Assembly: GCF_003938655.1 (NCBI RefSeq)
Contig: NZ_RJJT01000015.1
Span: forward strand, 62,001-126,000
DNA length: 64,000 nt
Origin: Rhizobium pisi
GTDB lineage: Bacteria; Pseudomonadota; Alphaproteobacteria; Rhizobiales; Rhizobiaceae
Direction of reading: 5' to 3'
The notes below the pieces were generated by a model. The model did no database searches. It was not told the origin of the DNA and worked only from the letters and a program-made list of their open reading frames with translations. The translations under genes were made by a program, and so were the position numbers. Positions 43,129 through 51,421 of this stretch are shown in pieces. The first letter of the stretch is position 1. Each line of letters begins with the position of its first letter.

Positions 43129-43155
43129 AAGGGTCGCGTTCGCGCGGCCCTTTTT
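43129..43155 (+). terminator. Terminator of the chemoreceptor gene
   Basis: A 10-bp stem AAGGGTCGCG/CGCGGCCCTT (one G-U) with loop TTCG is followed by TTTTT. It lies 22 bp after the stop. Confidence 0.9.
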
Positions 43156-43231
43156 GTTTGCGTGCATGGTTTGGAATGGTGAGGGCGGGAACCTACATAA
43201 GCCACACCCTTCAACTGCCGGCAGGTTTCCC

Positions 43232-44233
43232 ATGGTTCCCTTCTCCATACTCGACCTTTCCCCCGTTGCCGAAGGCAGCACCGTCATCCAATCTCTCGCG
43301 AGTTCGGCGCGGATGGCTCAGAAGGCCGAGGAATTCGGCTACAAACGTTTCTGGCTTGCCGAACATCACGGCATGCCGGGGATCGCCAGCGCCGCCACGG
43401 CAGTCGTCATCGGCCATGTCGGAGCCGCCACCAAGCGTATCCGCATCGGCTCCGGCGGCATCATGCTGCCCAACCATTCGCCGCTCGTCATCGCCGAGCA
43501 GTTCGGCACGCTGGAGGCGCTTTTCCCCGGCCGCATCGATCTCGGTCTCGGGCGCGCGCCGGGAACGGACATGCGCACGGCGCAGGCGCTGCGGCGCAAC
43601 CTCGAGGCCGGCGCAAACAGCTTCCCGAACGATGTCGTGGAACTGCAGCAGCTTCTCGGCAAGCCGGTCGAAAACCAGGCAATCCTTGCTGTGCCGGGCA
43701 ACAATTCGCATGTCCCGATCTGGCTGCTCGGCTCCAGCCTCTACAGCGCCCAGCTTGCCGGCATCCTCGGGCTTCCCTATGCCTTCGCCTCGCATTTTGC
43801 GCCCGACATGCTGCTCGATGCCATCGCGATCTACCGCGATCGTTTCCAGCCCTCGGCGACGCTCGACAAGCCTTACGTGATGGTCGGCGTCATGGGCGCG
43901 GTGGCGGCGACCGACGAAGAGGCGCGGTACCATTTCACCTCCGCCCAGCAGCAGTTCGTCAATCTGCGCCGCAATGTTCGCGGGCCGTTCCCGCGTCCGG
44001 TGGCCGATATGGAGGACTTCTGGTCGCCGATGGAGAAGATGAACGTCGAACACACGTTGCGTTATGCCGTGGTGGGATCGCCGAAGACGGCGGAGGCTAA
44101 ACTGACCGGGTTTCTAGGGGAAACGCAGGCCGACGAGGTGATCATCTCGATGCCGATCCACGACATCGAGACGCGGCTGCGGTCGGTGGAACTGTTTGCG
44201 GGGCTCGGAAATTTCATGCGGGCTGCCGCGTAG
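43232..44233 (+). CDS. LLM-class flavin-dependent oxidoreductase
   Basis: A 333-residue luciferase-like monooxygenase of the single-subunit type (MsnO8/YhbW-like). It begins MVPFSILDLSPVAEGST, with family blocks WLAEHHGMPGIASAATAVVIGHVGAAT, IRIGSGGIMLPNHSPLVIAEQFGTLEALFPGRIDLGLGRAPG and WLLGSS. It uses reduced flavin; the substrate is unknown. A longer upstream frame is not supported. It is convergent with yebC across a shared terminator. Confidence 0.9.
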   Translation: MVPFSILDLSPVAEGSTVIQSLASSARMAQKAEEFGYKRFWLAEHHGMPGIASAATAVVIGHVGAATKRIRIGSGGIMLPNHSPLVIAEQFGTLEALFPGRIDLGLGRAPGTDMRTAQALRRNLEAGANSFPNDVVELQQLLGKPVENQAILAVPGNNSHVPIWLLGSSLYSAQLAGILGLPYAFASHFAPDMLLDAIAIYRDRFQPSATLDKPYVMVGVMGAVAATDEEARYHFTSAQQQFVNLRRNVRGPFPRPVADMEDFWSPMEKMNVEHTLRYAVVGSPKTAEAKLTGFLGETQADEVIISMPIHDIETRLRSVELFAGLGNFMRAAA

Positions 44234-44280
44234 GGTTTGGCGGCCGGCACTCCGACAGAAGATACATCCTTCCACAACAA

Positions 44281-44306
44281 AAAACCCGGCGTCGCGGCCG
44301 GGTTTT
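44281..44306. terminator. Bidirectional terminator between LLM gene and yebC
   Basis: A perfect 10-bp stem AAAACCCGGC/GCCGGGTTTT with a 6-nt loop. The A/T-rich base of the stem gives a T run on both strands. It lies between two convergent genes. Confidence 0.92.
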
Positions 44307-44329
44307 CCACTGACGATGGTCTGAAGAAA

Positions 44330-45076
44330 TCAGGCGGAGAGTTTCGCCAGAACCTCTTCCGAGACTTCGAAGTTGGAATAGACGTTCTGCACGTCGTCAT
44401 CGTCTTCGAGAGAGTCGATGAGCTTCATCAGCGACTGGGCCTTTTCCTCGTCTACCGGCACATTGTTCTGGGCGCGCCAGACGGCCTTGACGGTTTCGGC
44501 TTCGCCGAGGCTAGATTCCAGGGCTTTCGACACTTCGCCGAGAGCTTCGAAGCCGCAGGTGATGTAGTGGCCGTCCTCATCGGTCTCGACGTCATCGGCG
44601 CCGGCTTCGATCGCGGCTTCCATCACCTTGTCGGCGTCGCCGACGGAAAGCTTGTAGGTGATTTCGCCGAGATGGTCGAAAGAGAAGGATACGGAACCGG
44701 TTTCGCCGAGAGCGCCGCCGGCCTTGGTGAAGATCGAGCGGACGTTGGAGGCGGTGCGGTTGCGGTTGTCGGTCAGGGCCTCGACGATGATTGCCGTGCC
44801 GCCCGGGCCGTAGCCTTCGTAGCGGACTTCGTCGTAGTTTTCGCCGTCGGCGCCGGCTGCCTTCTTGATGGCGCGGTCGATATTGTCCTTCGGCATGGAC
44901 TGGGCTTTGGCGTTCTGGATCGCCAGGCGAAGACGGGCGTTCATCGTCGGGTCGGGCAGGCCGGCCTTGGCGGCAACGGTGATTTCGCGCGCAAGCTTCG
45001 AGAACATTTTCGACCGCACGGCATCCTGACGGCCTTTGCGGTGCATGATGTTTTTAAACTGTGAATGGCCAGCCAT
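44330..45076 (-). CDS. yebC: YebC/PmpR family transcriptional regulator or translation factor
   Basis: A 248-residue protein that starts MAGHSQFKNIMHRKGRQD, the family hallmark; an extension of 5 codons upstream is rejected because AGGGG precedes this ATG. Further blocks are GPGGTAIIVEALTDNRNRT and the acidic DDDDVQNVYSN end. Long regarded as DNA-binding regulators, YebC proteins have more recently been linked to relief of ribosome stalling. Complete. In many bacteria it neighbours ruvC; here it lies 4 kb away. Confidence 0.94.
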   Translation of the reverse strand: MAGHSQFKNIMHRKGRQDAVRSKMFSKLAREITVAAKAGLPDPTMNARLRLAIQNAKAQSMPKDNIDRAIKKAAGADGENYDEVRYEGYGPGGTAIIVEALTDNRNRTASNVRSIFTKAGGALGETGSVSFSFDHLGEITYKLSVGDADKVMEAAIEAGADDVETDEDGHYITCGFEALGEVSKALESSLGEAETVKAVWRAQNNVPVDEEKAQSLMKLIDSLEDDDDVQNVYSNFEVSEEVLAKLSA

Positions 45077-45192
45077 GGCACCCCTGTGCACGTCTCATTG
45101 TTCGGAATGGGCCGCCTTATAAGAGCGAAACGGCACCCGTTCAAGGAAAAAGCGGTGGATTTGCCGCACGATGCGCGGGCCTGCCGCCCGTT

Positions 45193-45627
45193 TCAGTCAA
45201 CCGTCAATCGCTTGCGGCTGGCAAAGAAACCATGTCCGTCTCGGCGTCGGCAGCGCAGCCCCTCCGTGCCGGAGGTACAGGAATAGGGCCCACCGCTCCA
45301 GCTGTCGCCATAGTTAAGGATATGTTCCTCGCTGCAGCAGGCGGTATCGCCGACCATCTTGAAGATATCGGCCTTGCCGCTCGCCGACAGGATGAGGCGG
45401 GTCCAGACCGGCTCTTTGCGCTCGCAGGCAAGCTCCGGACCACCATCTTCGGGAACATACATTTCGACGCCGCCCTTTGGCGTATAGACACAGCCGATAT
45501 TCCTTGTGGGCGTGACGAAGACGACTTGACCATTCTCGTCGGGCTTGAAGGTCTTTTCGGCCGCAAGGACTATCGGCGCAAAGGCAGTGCAAAAAATCAA
45601 AGCCAGAATCGAATGTTTTGTGCGCAT
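45193..45627 (-). CDS. Exported cysteine-containing protein (DUF6636-like)
   Basis: A 144-residue protein with a signal peptide (about 1-22, ending in LAAEKT). The mature part has conserved-looking Cys in NIGCVYTPKG, ELACERKEP, DTACCSEEH and YSCTSGTEGLRC, which suggests several disulfides in the periplasm. It resembles small DUF6636 proteins of unknown function; this family call is tentative. An AAGGGA site precedes the ATG at 45627. It is divergent from the PPOX-fold gene. Confidence 0.72.
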   Translation of the reverse strand: MRTKHSILALIFCTAFAPIVLAAEKTFKPDENGQVVFVTPTRNIGCVYTPKGGVEMYVPEDGGPELACERKEPVWTRLILSASGKADIFKMVGDTACCSEEHILNYGDSWSGGPYSCTSGTEGLRCRRRDGHGFFASRKRLTVD

Positions 45628-45764
45628 GGTGATCCCTTCTTGGTCAGGCGCACTATCGCATATTCTCGCAGGCTGAAAAGACAACGTCGCCCGCTGCCTC
45701 TGCGGGGAACAAAGGCAGTGGGATGGCGTTTCAACCGAACTCCCTCCAACGGAAAGGAACGGTC

Positions 45765-46268
45765 ATGGCAAGTCTCAGCGAGGCGCGGGAACAACCAGCA
45801 CGTCAGCTTTGGGATCAGGTCAACAATGTTCATGCCGGCATGCTCGGCGTTTCCGGCCTGGACATGCACATGCAGCCGATGGCGCCGCATGCCGATCCTA
45901 CCACCAACACGATCTGGTTCTACACCAAGACCGATGCCGATATTGTGCGCGCCATCAAGCCCGGCAGCCGCGCGCATTTCTGCGTCGTCGGCAAGGATCA
46001 TGATTATCACGCCTGCCTTGCCGGCGTGATCGACGTGCGTCCCGATCCTGCAAAGATCGAAGAATTCTGGAGTTCGATGGTGGCCGCCTGGTACGACGGC
46101 GGCAAGAAGGATCCCAAGCTCACCATGCTTTCCCTGCATGTCGACGATGCCGAGATCTGGGTTTCCACGGGCAATACGCTGAAGTTCGGCTGGGAGATCG
46201 CCAAGGCCAATCTCGACGACGACAAGATGCCGGATGTGGGCATCAAGCGTCATCTGCAATTCGCCTGA
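45765..46268 (+). CDS. Pyridoxamine 5'-phosphate oxidase-fold (general stress) protein
   Basis: A 167-residue flavin-reductase-like split barrel. The core blocks are LDMHMQPMAPHADPTTNTIWFYTKTDADIV and FCVVGKDHDYHACLAGVIDV, as in general stress protein 26-like members. A WSSMVAAWYDGGKKDPKLTMLSLHVDDAEIWV segment follows. It probably binds FMN or a related flavin; the reaction is unknown. The start is set by AAGGAACGG upstream. Confidence 0.87.
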   Translation: MASLSEAREQPARQLWDQVNNVHAGMLGVSGLDMHMQPMAPHADPTTNTIWFYTKTDADIVRAIKPGSRAHFCVVGKDHDYHACLAGVIDVRPDPAKIEEFWSSMVAAWYDGGKKDPKLTMLSLHVDDAEIWVSTGNTLKFGWEIAKANLDDDKMPDVGIKRHLQFA

Positions 46269-46282
46269 TGCGCAAGGCTCCT

Positions 46283-46372
46283 GCATAATTCCATAAATCG
46301 GAATCGATTTAAGGATAAAATTATGCAGCAATTCAAAGTGCTACAGCGTCCTTTGCGCGTCTAAAAGGACGC
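46283..46372. repeat. Multi-hairpin intergenic element (rhizobial repeat)
   Basis: Three stems in a row: GCATAATT/AATTATGC enclosing AAATCG/CGATTT, then GCGTCCTTT/AAAGGACGC. The linker CAGCAATTCAAAGTGCTACA also looks familiar from many Rhizobium intergenic regions. It lies between two converging genes and may also end transcription. The repeat status is from memory, not from a search. Confidence 0.6.
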
Positions 46373-46404
46373 GCGCGCAGGAGAAGGGAAACCGCCGGGC
46401 CTAT

Positions 46405-47250
46405 TTATCGCACACCCTTCAGGACGTAGATCAGCGGCTTCTTCGGCAGTGTGCGCATGGAGACGGTGATGCTGTCGTCGGGAGCGTAGGCGACATCGAA
46501 ATCCTTGCCGAACATGGCGAGAAAGGCCTCGACCGGCGGACCGCGGCGGTGCATCGGCAGGATCAGCGATGAACGCAGCCGCTTGATGACGCGGCTCATG
46601 CTGTCGGCGCCCATGGTGAGGCCGCCGTCGACCGGCACCATGACGACATCGAGGCGACCGATCTCGGTGTAGTGCGAATCCGTCAGCTCGTAATGCAGAT
46701 GGCCGAGATGGCCGATGCAGAGGCCGGCGATCTCGAAAATGAAAATGGAATTGCCGTTTTCCTGCGAGCCGCCGAGGCCATAGCTGAAGCGGATATCGGT
46801 CGTGACGTTGCGGATATGGGCATCGCCGACGACCAGATTGACGTTGGCCTTTTCGCCCGGAACATCGCTCCATCCATGGAGCACATGCTTGATGCCGGGA
46901 TCGGGCGTCAGGGTGAAGTGGGTCGGGTGCGCCTTGTTCATGGTCACGACATCGGGTGTCGTCGCCGGCCTGTACCAGCCGTTATAGTCTGTCGCGATGA
47001 CGATGCCGGCGGGTGTATCGATCTCGAAGGTGGAATGGCCGAGGAAGGTGAGCTTGACGTCTTCGCCCTCGGAGACGGCAGGCATCAGCGTCGGCGCCCC
47101 GGAAAAGCTTGCGAAGGTCGCTCTGGGGAGATTTTGCGCGATCGCCTGGCACTGGCTGACGGGCGTTCGCTGTTCCTGTGCCGCGGCGGGAACCGGCGCG
47201 GCGAAGGCTGCAAGGCATGCGAGAGCGAGGACAAGATATCGCGGCGTCAT
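46405..47250 (-). CDS. Exported metallo-beta-lactamase-fold hydrolase
   Basis: A 281-residue protein with a signal peptide (about 1-24, before QEQRTP). It belongs to the UlaG-like MBL group; metal ligands are suggested by LGHSTFEIDT, and a second pair in IGHLGHLHYELT. VPVDGGLTMGADSMSRVIKRL and MHRRGPPV complete the fold. The classic HxHxDH is degenerate, as is usual in this group. It is periplasmic; substrate unknown. Confidence 0.82.
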   Translation of the reverse strand: MTPRYLVLALACLAAFAAPVPAAAQEQRTPVSQCQAIAQNLPRATFASFSGAPTLMPAVSEGEDVKLTFLGHSTFEIDTPAGIVIATDYNGWYRPATTPDVVTMNKAHPTHFTLTPDPGIKHVLHGWSDVPGEKANVNLVVGDAHIRNVTTDIRFSYGLGGSQENGNSIFIFEIAGLCIGHLGHLHYELTDSHYTEIGRLDVVMVPVDGGLTMGADSMSRVIKRLRSSLILPMHRRGPPVEAFLAMFGKDFDVAYAPDDSITVSMRTLPKKPLIYVLKGVR

Positions 47251-47404
47251 GCCACCCCTCCGGCGCATTACTGAGAGCGCCGCGCGTCCTAACGGCGCGC
47301 CAAGGACGCTCGATCACTTGGAATTGGCGGCGTGAGGATGCGGCATGAGGTCGCAGCGGTCCAGAGGAGGATGCTCACAATCGCGTGTTGATCTGCGCGA
47401 TGGC

Positions 47405-48229
47405 CTACCGCCAGAACTCCGGCACGGTCTCGGCCAGGCGCGGCCCGAGCCGGAGCGGCGCGATCTTTTCGGCCAATCCCGTCGCATCGGAAATCTCCAC
47501 GCCGACGCCGCAGATCGTCGCGGGGCCGTTCGCCGCTTCCATGCGGCCCTTCGGCATCTTGGAGATGAAGCGGTTGAGGGGCTCCTCCTTGTCCATGCCG
47601 AGCGAGGAGTCGTAATCGCCGCACATGCCGGCATCCGACATATAGGCCGTGCCGCCGTTCAGGATCTGCGCGTCGGCCGTCGGCACATGCGTATGGGTGC
47701 CGACGACGAAGCTGGCGCGGCCGTCGACGAAATGGCCGAAGCACTGCTTTTCGCTGGTCGCCTCCGCATGGAAGTCGAAGATGATCGCATCAGCCTGCTC
47801 TTTGAGCGGGCAGGCATCGAGGATCACTTCCGCCGATTTGAAGGGATCGTCGAGTTCCGGATGCATGAAGACCCGGCCCATGACATTGGCGACGAGCACG
47901 CGCGCGCCGTTCCTGGCATAGAAAAGTCCGGAGCCGCGGCCGGGCGTGCCCTGCGGATAATTGGCCGGCCGCAGGAATTGATCGTGCCGTCCGGCAAAAG
48001 CGACGGCTTCCTTCTGATCCCAGACGTGATTGCCTGTCGTCACCACATCGGCGCCGGCATTGATCGTTTCCAGAAAGATGTCCTCGGTGATGCCGAAGCC
48101 GCCGGCGGCGTTCTCGCCGTTGACGACGACGAAATCGAGCTTGAGGTCGGAGATCAGCCCGGGAAGGCGGTCCCAGACCGCGGTGCGTCCCGTCTTGCCG
48201 ACCATGTCACCCAAAAAAAGCAGTCGCAT
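47405..48229 (-). CDS. YmdB-like metallophosphoesterase (TIGR00282)
   Basis: A 274-residue phosphodiesterase. Motifs are LFLGDMVGKTGR, VVNGENAAGG, TTGNHVWDQKE and DFHAEATSEKQ with GTHTHVPTAD near the end. In B. subtilis YmdB hydrolyses cyclic nucleotides and influences biofilm and motility decisions; the role here is unknown. It begins 3 bp after the 5-formyltetrahydrofolate cyclo-ligase stop, so the two are co-transcribed. This pairing is common in alphaproteobacteria. Confidence 0.9.
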   Translation of the reverse strand: MRLLFLGDMVGKTGRTAVWDRLPGLISDLKLDFVVVNGENAAGGFGITEDIFLETINAGADVVTTGNHVWDQKEAVAFAGRHDQFLRPANYPQGTPGRGSGLFYARNGARVLVANVMGRVFMHPELDDPFKSAEVILDACPLKEQADAIIFDFHAEATSEKQCFGHFVDGRASFVVGTHTHVPTADAQILNGGTAYMSDAGMCGDYDSSLGMDKEEPLNRFISKMPKGRMEAANGPATICGVGVEISDATGLAEKIAPLRLGPRLAETVPEFWR

Positions 48230-48232
48230 TCC

Positions 48233-48820
48233 CTATCCAATCCAAGAGGCAAAAAAGCGAAGGCCGCTTTCTGTCAGGATGGCATCCAGGCTTATGTCAT
48301 GCGGCTCATCAGGCACATGTGCCACTTCCTGGCAGTCGAATGCAATGCCGATCAGCTTCGGATGCAGCCCTTTCTCTCTGAGCCGGCTGATGGCGCGATC
48401 GTAATGGCCGGCGCCGTAGCCGATGCGATGGCCGCGAATGTCGAAGGCCGAAAGCGGCACCAGCATGATCTCGGGATCGAGAATGGCGGCGTCCTCGGCG
48501 GGTCCGACCGTGCCGAAACCGGTCGCAACAAGCGGCGCGCCTTCGGCCAATTCACGAAAGACAATGGTTTGCCGGTCGAGGATCGCCGGCACGCAGAGCC
48601 GCGCGCCACGCGCCGCAAAACGCGCCATCAGCGGCCTGAGATCGGCTTCCGAGCGGATCGGCAGGAAGCCCGAGACGATCGTGCCCGGCGCAAAACCAAC
48701 CGCCTCGCCGGCGTGATCGGCCATTGCACGGCTTTTCGCGGCGCGCTCCTCGGCGGGGATGGCGTCGCGTGCCGACAGCCGTTCGTTGCGCAACTGCGCT
48801 TTCAATTCTCTAGCGGTCAT
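48233..48820 (-). CDS. 5-formyltetrahydrofolate cyclo-ligase
   Basis: A 195-residue cytosolic enzyme (YgfA/MTHFS type) that converts 5-formyl-THF to 5,10-methenyl-THF with ATP. Family blocks are IVSGFLPIRSEADLRPLM, ILVP-type segment LVPLSAFDIRGHRIGYGAGHYDRAI with the GxGxGxYD motif. The start MTARELKAQLR has only weak GGCAG upstream, but the longer frame adds nothing recognisable. In many bacteria this gene follows zapA and 6S RNA; here it is 25 kb away. Confidence 0.92.
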   Translation of the reverse strand: MTARELKAQLRNERLSARDAIPAEERAAKSRAMADHAGEAVGFAPGTIVSGFLPIRSEADLRPLMARFAARGARLCVPAILDRQTIVFRELAEGAPLVATGFGTVGPAEDAAILDPEIMLVPLSAFDIRGHRIGYGAGHYDRAISRLREKGLHPKLIGIAFDCQEVAHVPDEPHDISLDAILTESGLRFFASWIG

Positions 48821-48928
48821 TGGATCTGCCGGGTATGGGAAAGTTCGACCGAGCATAGACGGCTGGATGGCCGATGCAATGCCGGGTGCGACAGCGCTGC
48901 GCCCGTTTCACGCCTCGCCCGCGGGTCG

Positions 48929-49612
48929 TCAGACGACGATGCTTGTCGGTATCGTCGTTGTGGCGACGGAGAAACCTGCCATGTCGGGGACGGGATTGGA
49001 CTTGGCCTGCTGGCGCAGTTCGCGCATCGCCTTTTCGAGGAGTTGCTTGAGTTCGCGCACGGCGCTCTTGAACCCTTCCATCGCCTCGCGATCATCGGCG
49101 GAAATGCCTGAAAATTTAGGAGTGTCCTCGGCGACGCTCTCATAGGCCTTGCGAGCCTCAGCGGCGTCGGTCGGCTCCGGGGCGCCGGTATCTCCCGCGG
49201 TATCCGTCAGCGCAGCATCGGTGCTGCTCGTCGCTGCAGCCGCCAGATCCACGGTTGTATTCGCCGGAACGGCGGTTGCCGGGCTGCCGGTGGCGACCGA
49301 CGATGCGAATTCTGACGCGGCGGTGCCGACCTTGCGGGCCAATTCGGAGGCCAGGCGCGCGACCACCTCCGGAGGCATGTTGGAGCTCTTCAGCATCTCC
49401 AACTCCTGCTTTGCCTCTTCGAGCTTGCGTTGCGCCTTCGCCTTGGCTTCGTCCCCCGAGTTCGCCAAGGTCTGCCGAATCTGCTGCTGCGCCTGGTTGG
49501 TGCGCTGCAGCCTCAGCACATCCCGGCCGGCCTCGTTTCCCGTGGCAGATGTACCCGCTGCCGAAGACGTCCCGCGCAAGATGATGGAAGCAGATGTGGT
49601 TGCGACCTGCAT
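48929..49612 (-). CDS. Hypothetical Ala/Thr-rich coiled-coil protein
   Basis: A 227-residue protein. The N-terminus MQVATTSASIILRGTSS has low complexity. A coiled coil from ~35 to 75 (RLQRTNQAQQQIRQTLANSGDEAKAKAQRKLEEAKQELEMLKSS) is followed by an Ala/Thr-rich linker (100-145). A second helical segment with FKSAVRELKQLLEKAMRELRQQAK lies near 180-205. No signal peptide or enzyme motif. Start at 49612 is backed by GGGAG 7 nt upstream, not the TTG 6 nt earlier. The pattern recalls flagellum-linked or structural rhizobial proteins, but that is a guess. Confidence 0.75.
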   Translation of the reverse strand: MQVATTSASIILRGTSSAAGTSATGNEAGRDVLRLQRTNQAQQQIRQTLANSGDEAKAKAQRKLEEAKQELEMLKSSNMPPEVVARLASELARKVGTAASEFASSVATGSPATAVPANTTVDLAAAATSSTDAALTDTAGDTGAPEPTDAAEARKAYESVAEDTPKFSGISADDREAMEGFKSAVRELKQLLEKAMRELRQQAKSNPVPDMAGFSVATTTIPTSIVV

Positions 49613-49670
49613 GGACAATCTCCCGATTTTAATCGGGCCCCCGATTGCAATTCGGGCGCATCCTGCAATG

Positions 49671-50588
49671 TCAGCCTTGCGTGGACCTGTGTCCTGGGGA
49701 TTGCTGCAGCGCGGCGGCCAGCCGCTGCATCGTCTCCTCGAACAGAGTGGCCCCGCCGGGCACCCAGCCGAGGGCGTCGATTTTTGCCGTGCTCATGGGA
49801 TTGAGCGCCGCCTTGTCGGCAGGGGCGGGCAGCGCGTGTCGACAGCCCGTCACGCGTTGAATGGGCGAAAGGATATCCTTCGTGTCTACTGATATGTCCG
49901 AGACGTTGAAGACTTCGCCGGAAATGCGGGTGCTTTCCGTTTCCAGCATCAGCCGCGCCGCGCGTGCGAGGTCGCGGCCATGAACCTCCGTTCCCGCGCG
50001 GGCAGCAATCGGCCGGCCGGAGAGGTAATCCGCGATCAGGCCGTCCCATTTGTTTGGAAAGAGATCGCCGTAGACGCCGGTCGCTCTCAGGCTTGCGCCG
50101 GCAAAACCGGGCGCTGTGAGGTCGACAAGAGCGCGTTCGGCGTCGAGCTTCACCCTGCCGTAGAGCGTTTCCGGCTCGGCCAGCATTGTCTCAGCCAGCT
50201 CGGTGCCCGGCGGATACTCGCCGTAGGCTGCACGGCTGGACAGGAAGACGCAGCGGCGTGTGCCGGCGCGTTTGGCGGCTTCGAAAAGCTGGACGGTGCC
50301 GTCGAGGTTCAACCTGTGGAAGGTCTTGGGATCGTCACCTTCGCCGCCGCGATATTTGCCCGGGACATGGCTGAAGGCGGCGTGGACGAAGAAATAGGCG
50401 TCGTCGAAGATGTCGATCTGATCCTTGTCGGGATCAAGCGAAAGTGCCGCGAATTCCACCGGGCGGGAGAAGAGGCGGGGCAGCGGCGCCCGGCGTCCGC
50501 CGACGATCACCTGGTATCCGGCGGCCAGCAGCTCCTCGACGACATACCGGCCGACGAGGCCCGTTCCGCCAGACACCAATACTTTCAT
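49671..50588 (-). CDS. sqdC: SqdC-type epimerase/dehydratase-like protein of sulfolipid synthesis
   Basis: A 305-residue extended SDR protein with the cofactor loop SGGTGLVGRYVVEELL at 6-21 and a YGRVKLDAER segment holding the Tyr-Lys pair. Its call as sqdC comes mainly from its position: third in a tightly overlapping operon behind sqdB and a glycosyltransferase, as in Rhodobacter sqdB-sqdD-sqdC. SqdC's exact step is unsettled; it influences product spectrum. The start codon overlaps the sqdD stop by 4 bp. Confidence 0.82.
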   Translation of the reverse strand: MKVLVSGGTGLVGRYVVEELLAAGYQVIVGGRRAPLPRLFSRPVEFAALSLDPDKDQIDIFDDAYFFVHAAFSHVPGKYRGGEGDDPKTFHRLNLDGTVQLFEAAKRAGTRRCVFLSSRAAYGEYPPGTELAETMLAEPETLYGRVKLDAERALVDLTAPGFAGASLRATGVYGDLFPNKWDGLIADYLSGRPIAARAGTEVHGRDLARAARLMLETESTRISGEVFNVSDISVDTKDILSPIQRVTGCRHALPAPADKAALNPMSTAKIDALGWVPGGATLFEETMQRLAAALQQSPGHRSTQG

Positions 50589-51421
50589 GCCGTCCCTTCC
50601 GGATTGGCCAGCGCCGCGATCTCGGGCACCTCGCCATCATCATGGAAACGGTGCCATAGATCGATCAAGGGTTGTAGCCGCGCTGCTTTGGGATGATCTT
50701 TTTCCCACGGTTTTTCATACTGGTAATGCAGGATCGAAATGCTCTTCCAGTCCCAAAGCTCAGGCATGGTGAACCATACATATTGCAGCATGTTGAAATA
50801 GACCGGCAGGCCGTGCCAATCCGAGAAGAAAGCCTCGAGAAACGTCTGATCGGTGCGTCGCCAGAAGGCGTTGGGCCTGTCGAGCCTCTCAAGCATGCGC
50901 CGGAATGTGTCATCAGACGGTGTTGCGACGAAGACGCCGGAATTCATGCGATGGAAGTCGGCAAGGCTTTCGTAGACATTGGGAGCAGCGGAAAATTCCG
51001 GATAGAGAAAGAGCCTGTCGATGTTTTTCAGCACGAGGGCGTCGGCGTCGATAAAGACGCAACGCTCGTAGTCAACGAGCTGCCAGAGCCTGAGCTTGCA
51101 GAAATTGTCGAGCGGCGAATGGAAATCCGGCTTGCGGCCTTTGGTAAAAGGAGCCGCGGAATGGAGGCTGCCGCGAGCGTGGCGATCGTTGAAGACATCG
51201 GACAGCGGCAGATGCTCGACCTCGATCAGGCGGCAGTCCAGCTCTTTCAGAGGGGCGAGGGCAGCCGTATCGACTCCGCCGGTGTGAAGGACGACGATAT
51301 CGGCCGCAGTGCCGGTTCGGCGCAGGGAACGGGCAAGCGCGGTTGCGCCCATGGCGTAGTCGGAATTGGTCACGAGCGTGACGTAGGCAAAACGGCCGCT
51401 GGCGCTCGGCATGTCGCTCAC
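50585..51421 (-). CDS. sqdD: SqdD-type glycosyltransferase (GT8, glycogenin-like), sulfolipid synthesis
   Basis: A 278-residue GT-A fold transferase. It has the N-terminal FAYVTLVTNSDYAMGATALARSLRRTG and the metal-binding DxD motif in CVFIDADALVLKNID (residues ~120-134), plus MNSGVFVATPS. It should transfer sulfoquinovose from UDP-sulfoquinovose to diacylglycerol, giving SQDG, as proposed for Rhodobacter SqdD. Overlaps of 4 bp (ATGA) on both sides couple it to sqdB and sqdC. Confidence 0.85.
   Translation of the reverse strand: MSDMPSASGRFAYVTLVTNSDYAMGATALARSLRRTGTAADIVVLHTGGVDTAALAPLKELDCRLIEVEHLPLSDVFNDRHARGSLHSAAPFTKGRKPDFHSPLDNFCKLRLWQLVDYERCVFIDADALVLKNIDRLFLYPEFSAAPNVYESLADFHRMNSGVFVATPSDDTFRRMLERLDRPNAFWRRTDQTFLEAFFSDWHGLPVYFNMLQYVWFTMPELWDWKSISILHYQYEKPWEKDHPKAARLQPLIDLWHRFHDDGEVPEIAALANPEGTA

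Noticed and set aside
40722..43214. 830-residue minus-strand frame opposite the chemoreceptor gene
   Set aside because: Shadow of a chemoreceptor whose signalling motifs are unambiguous.
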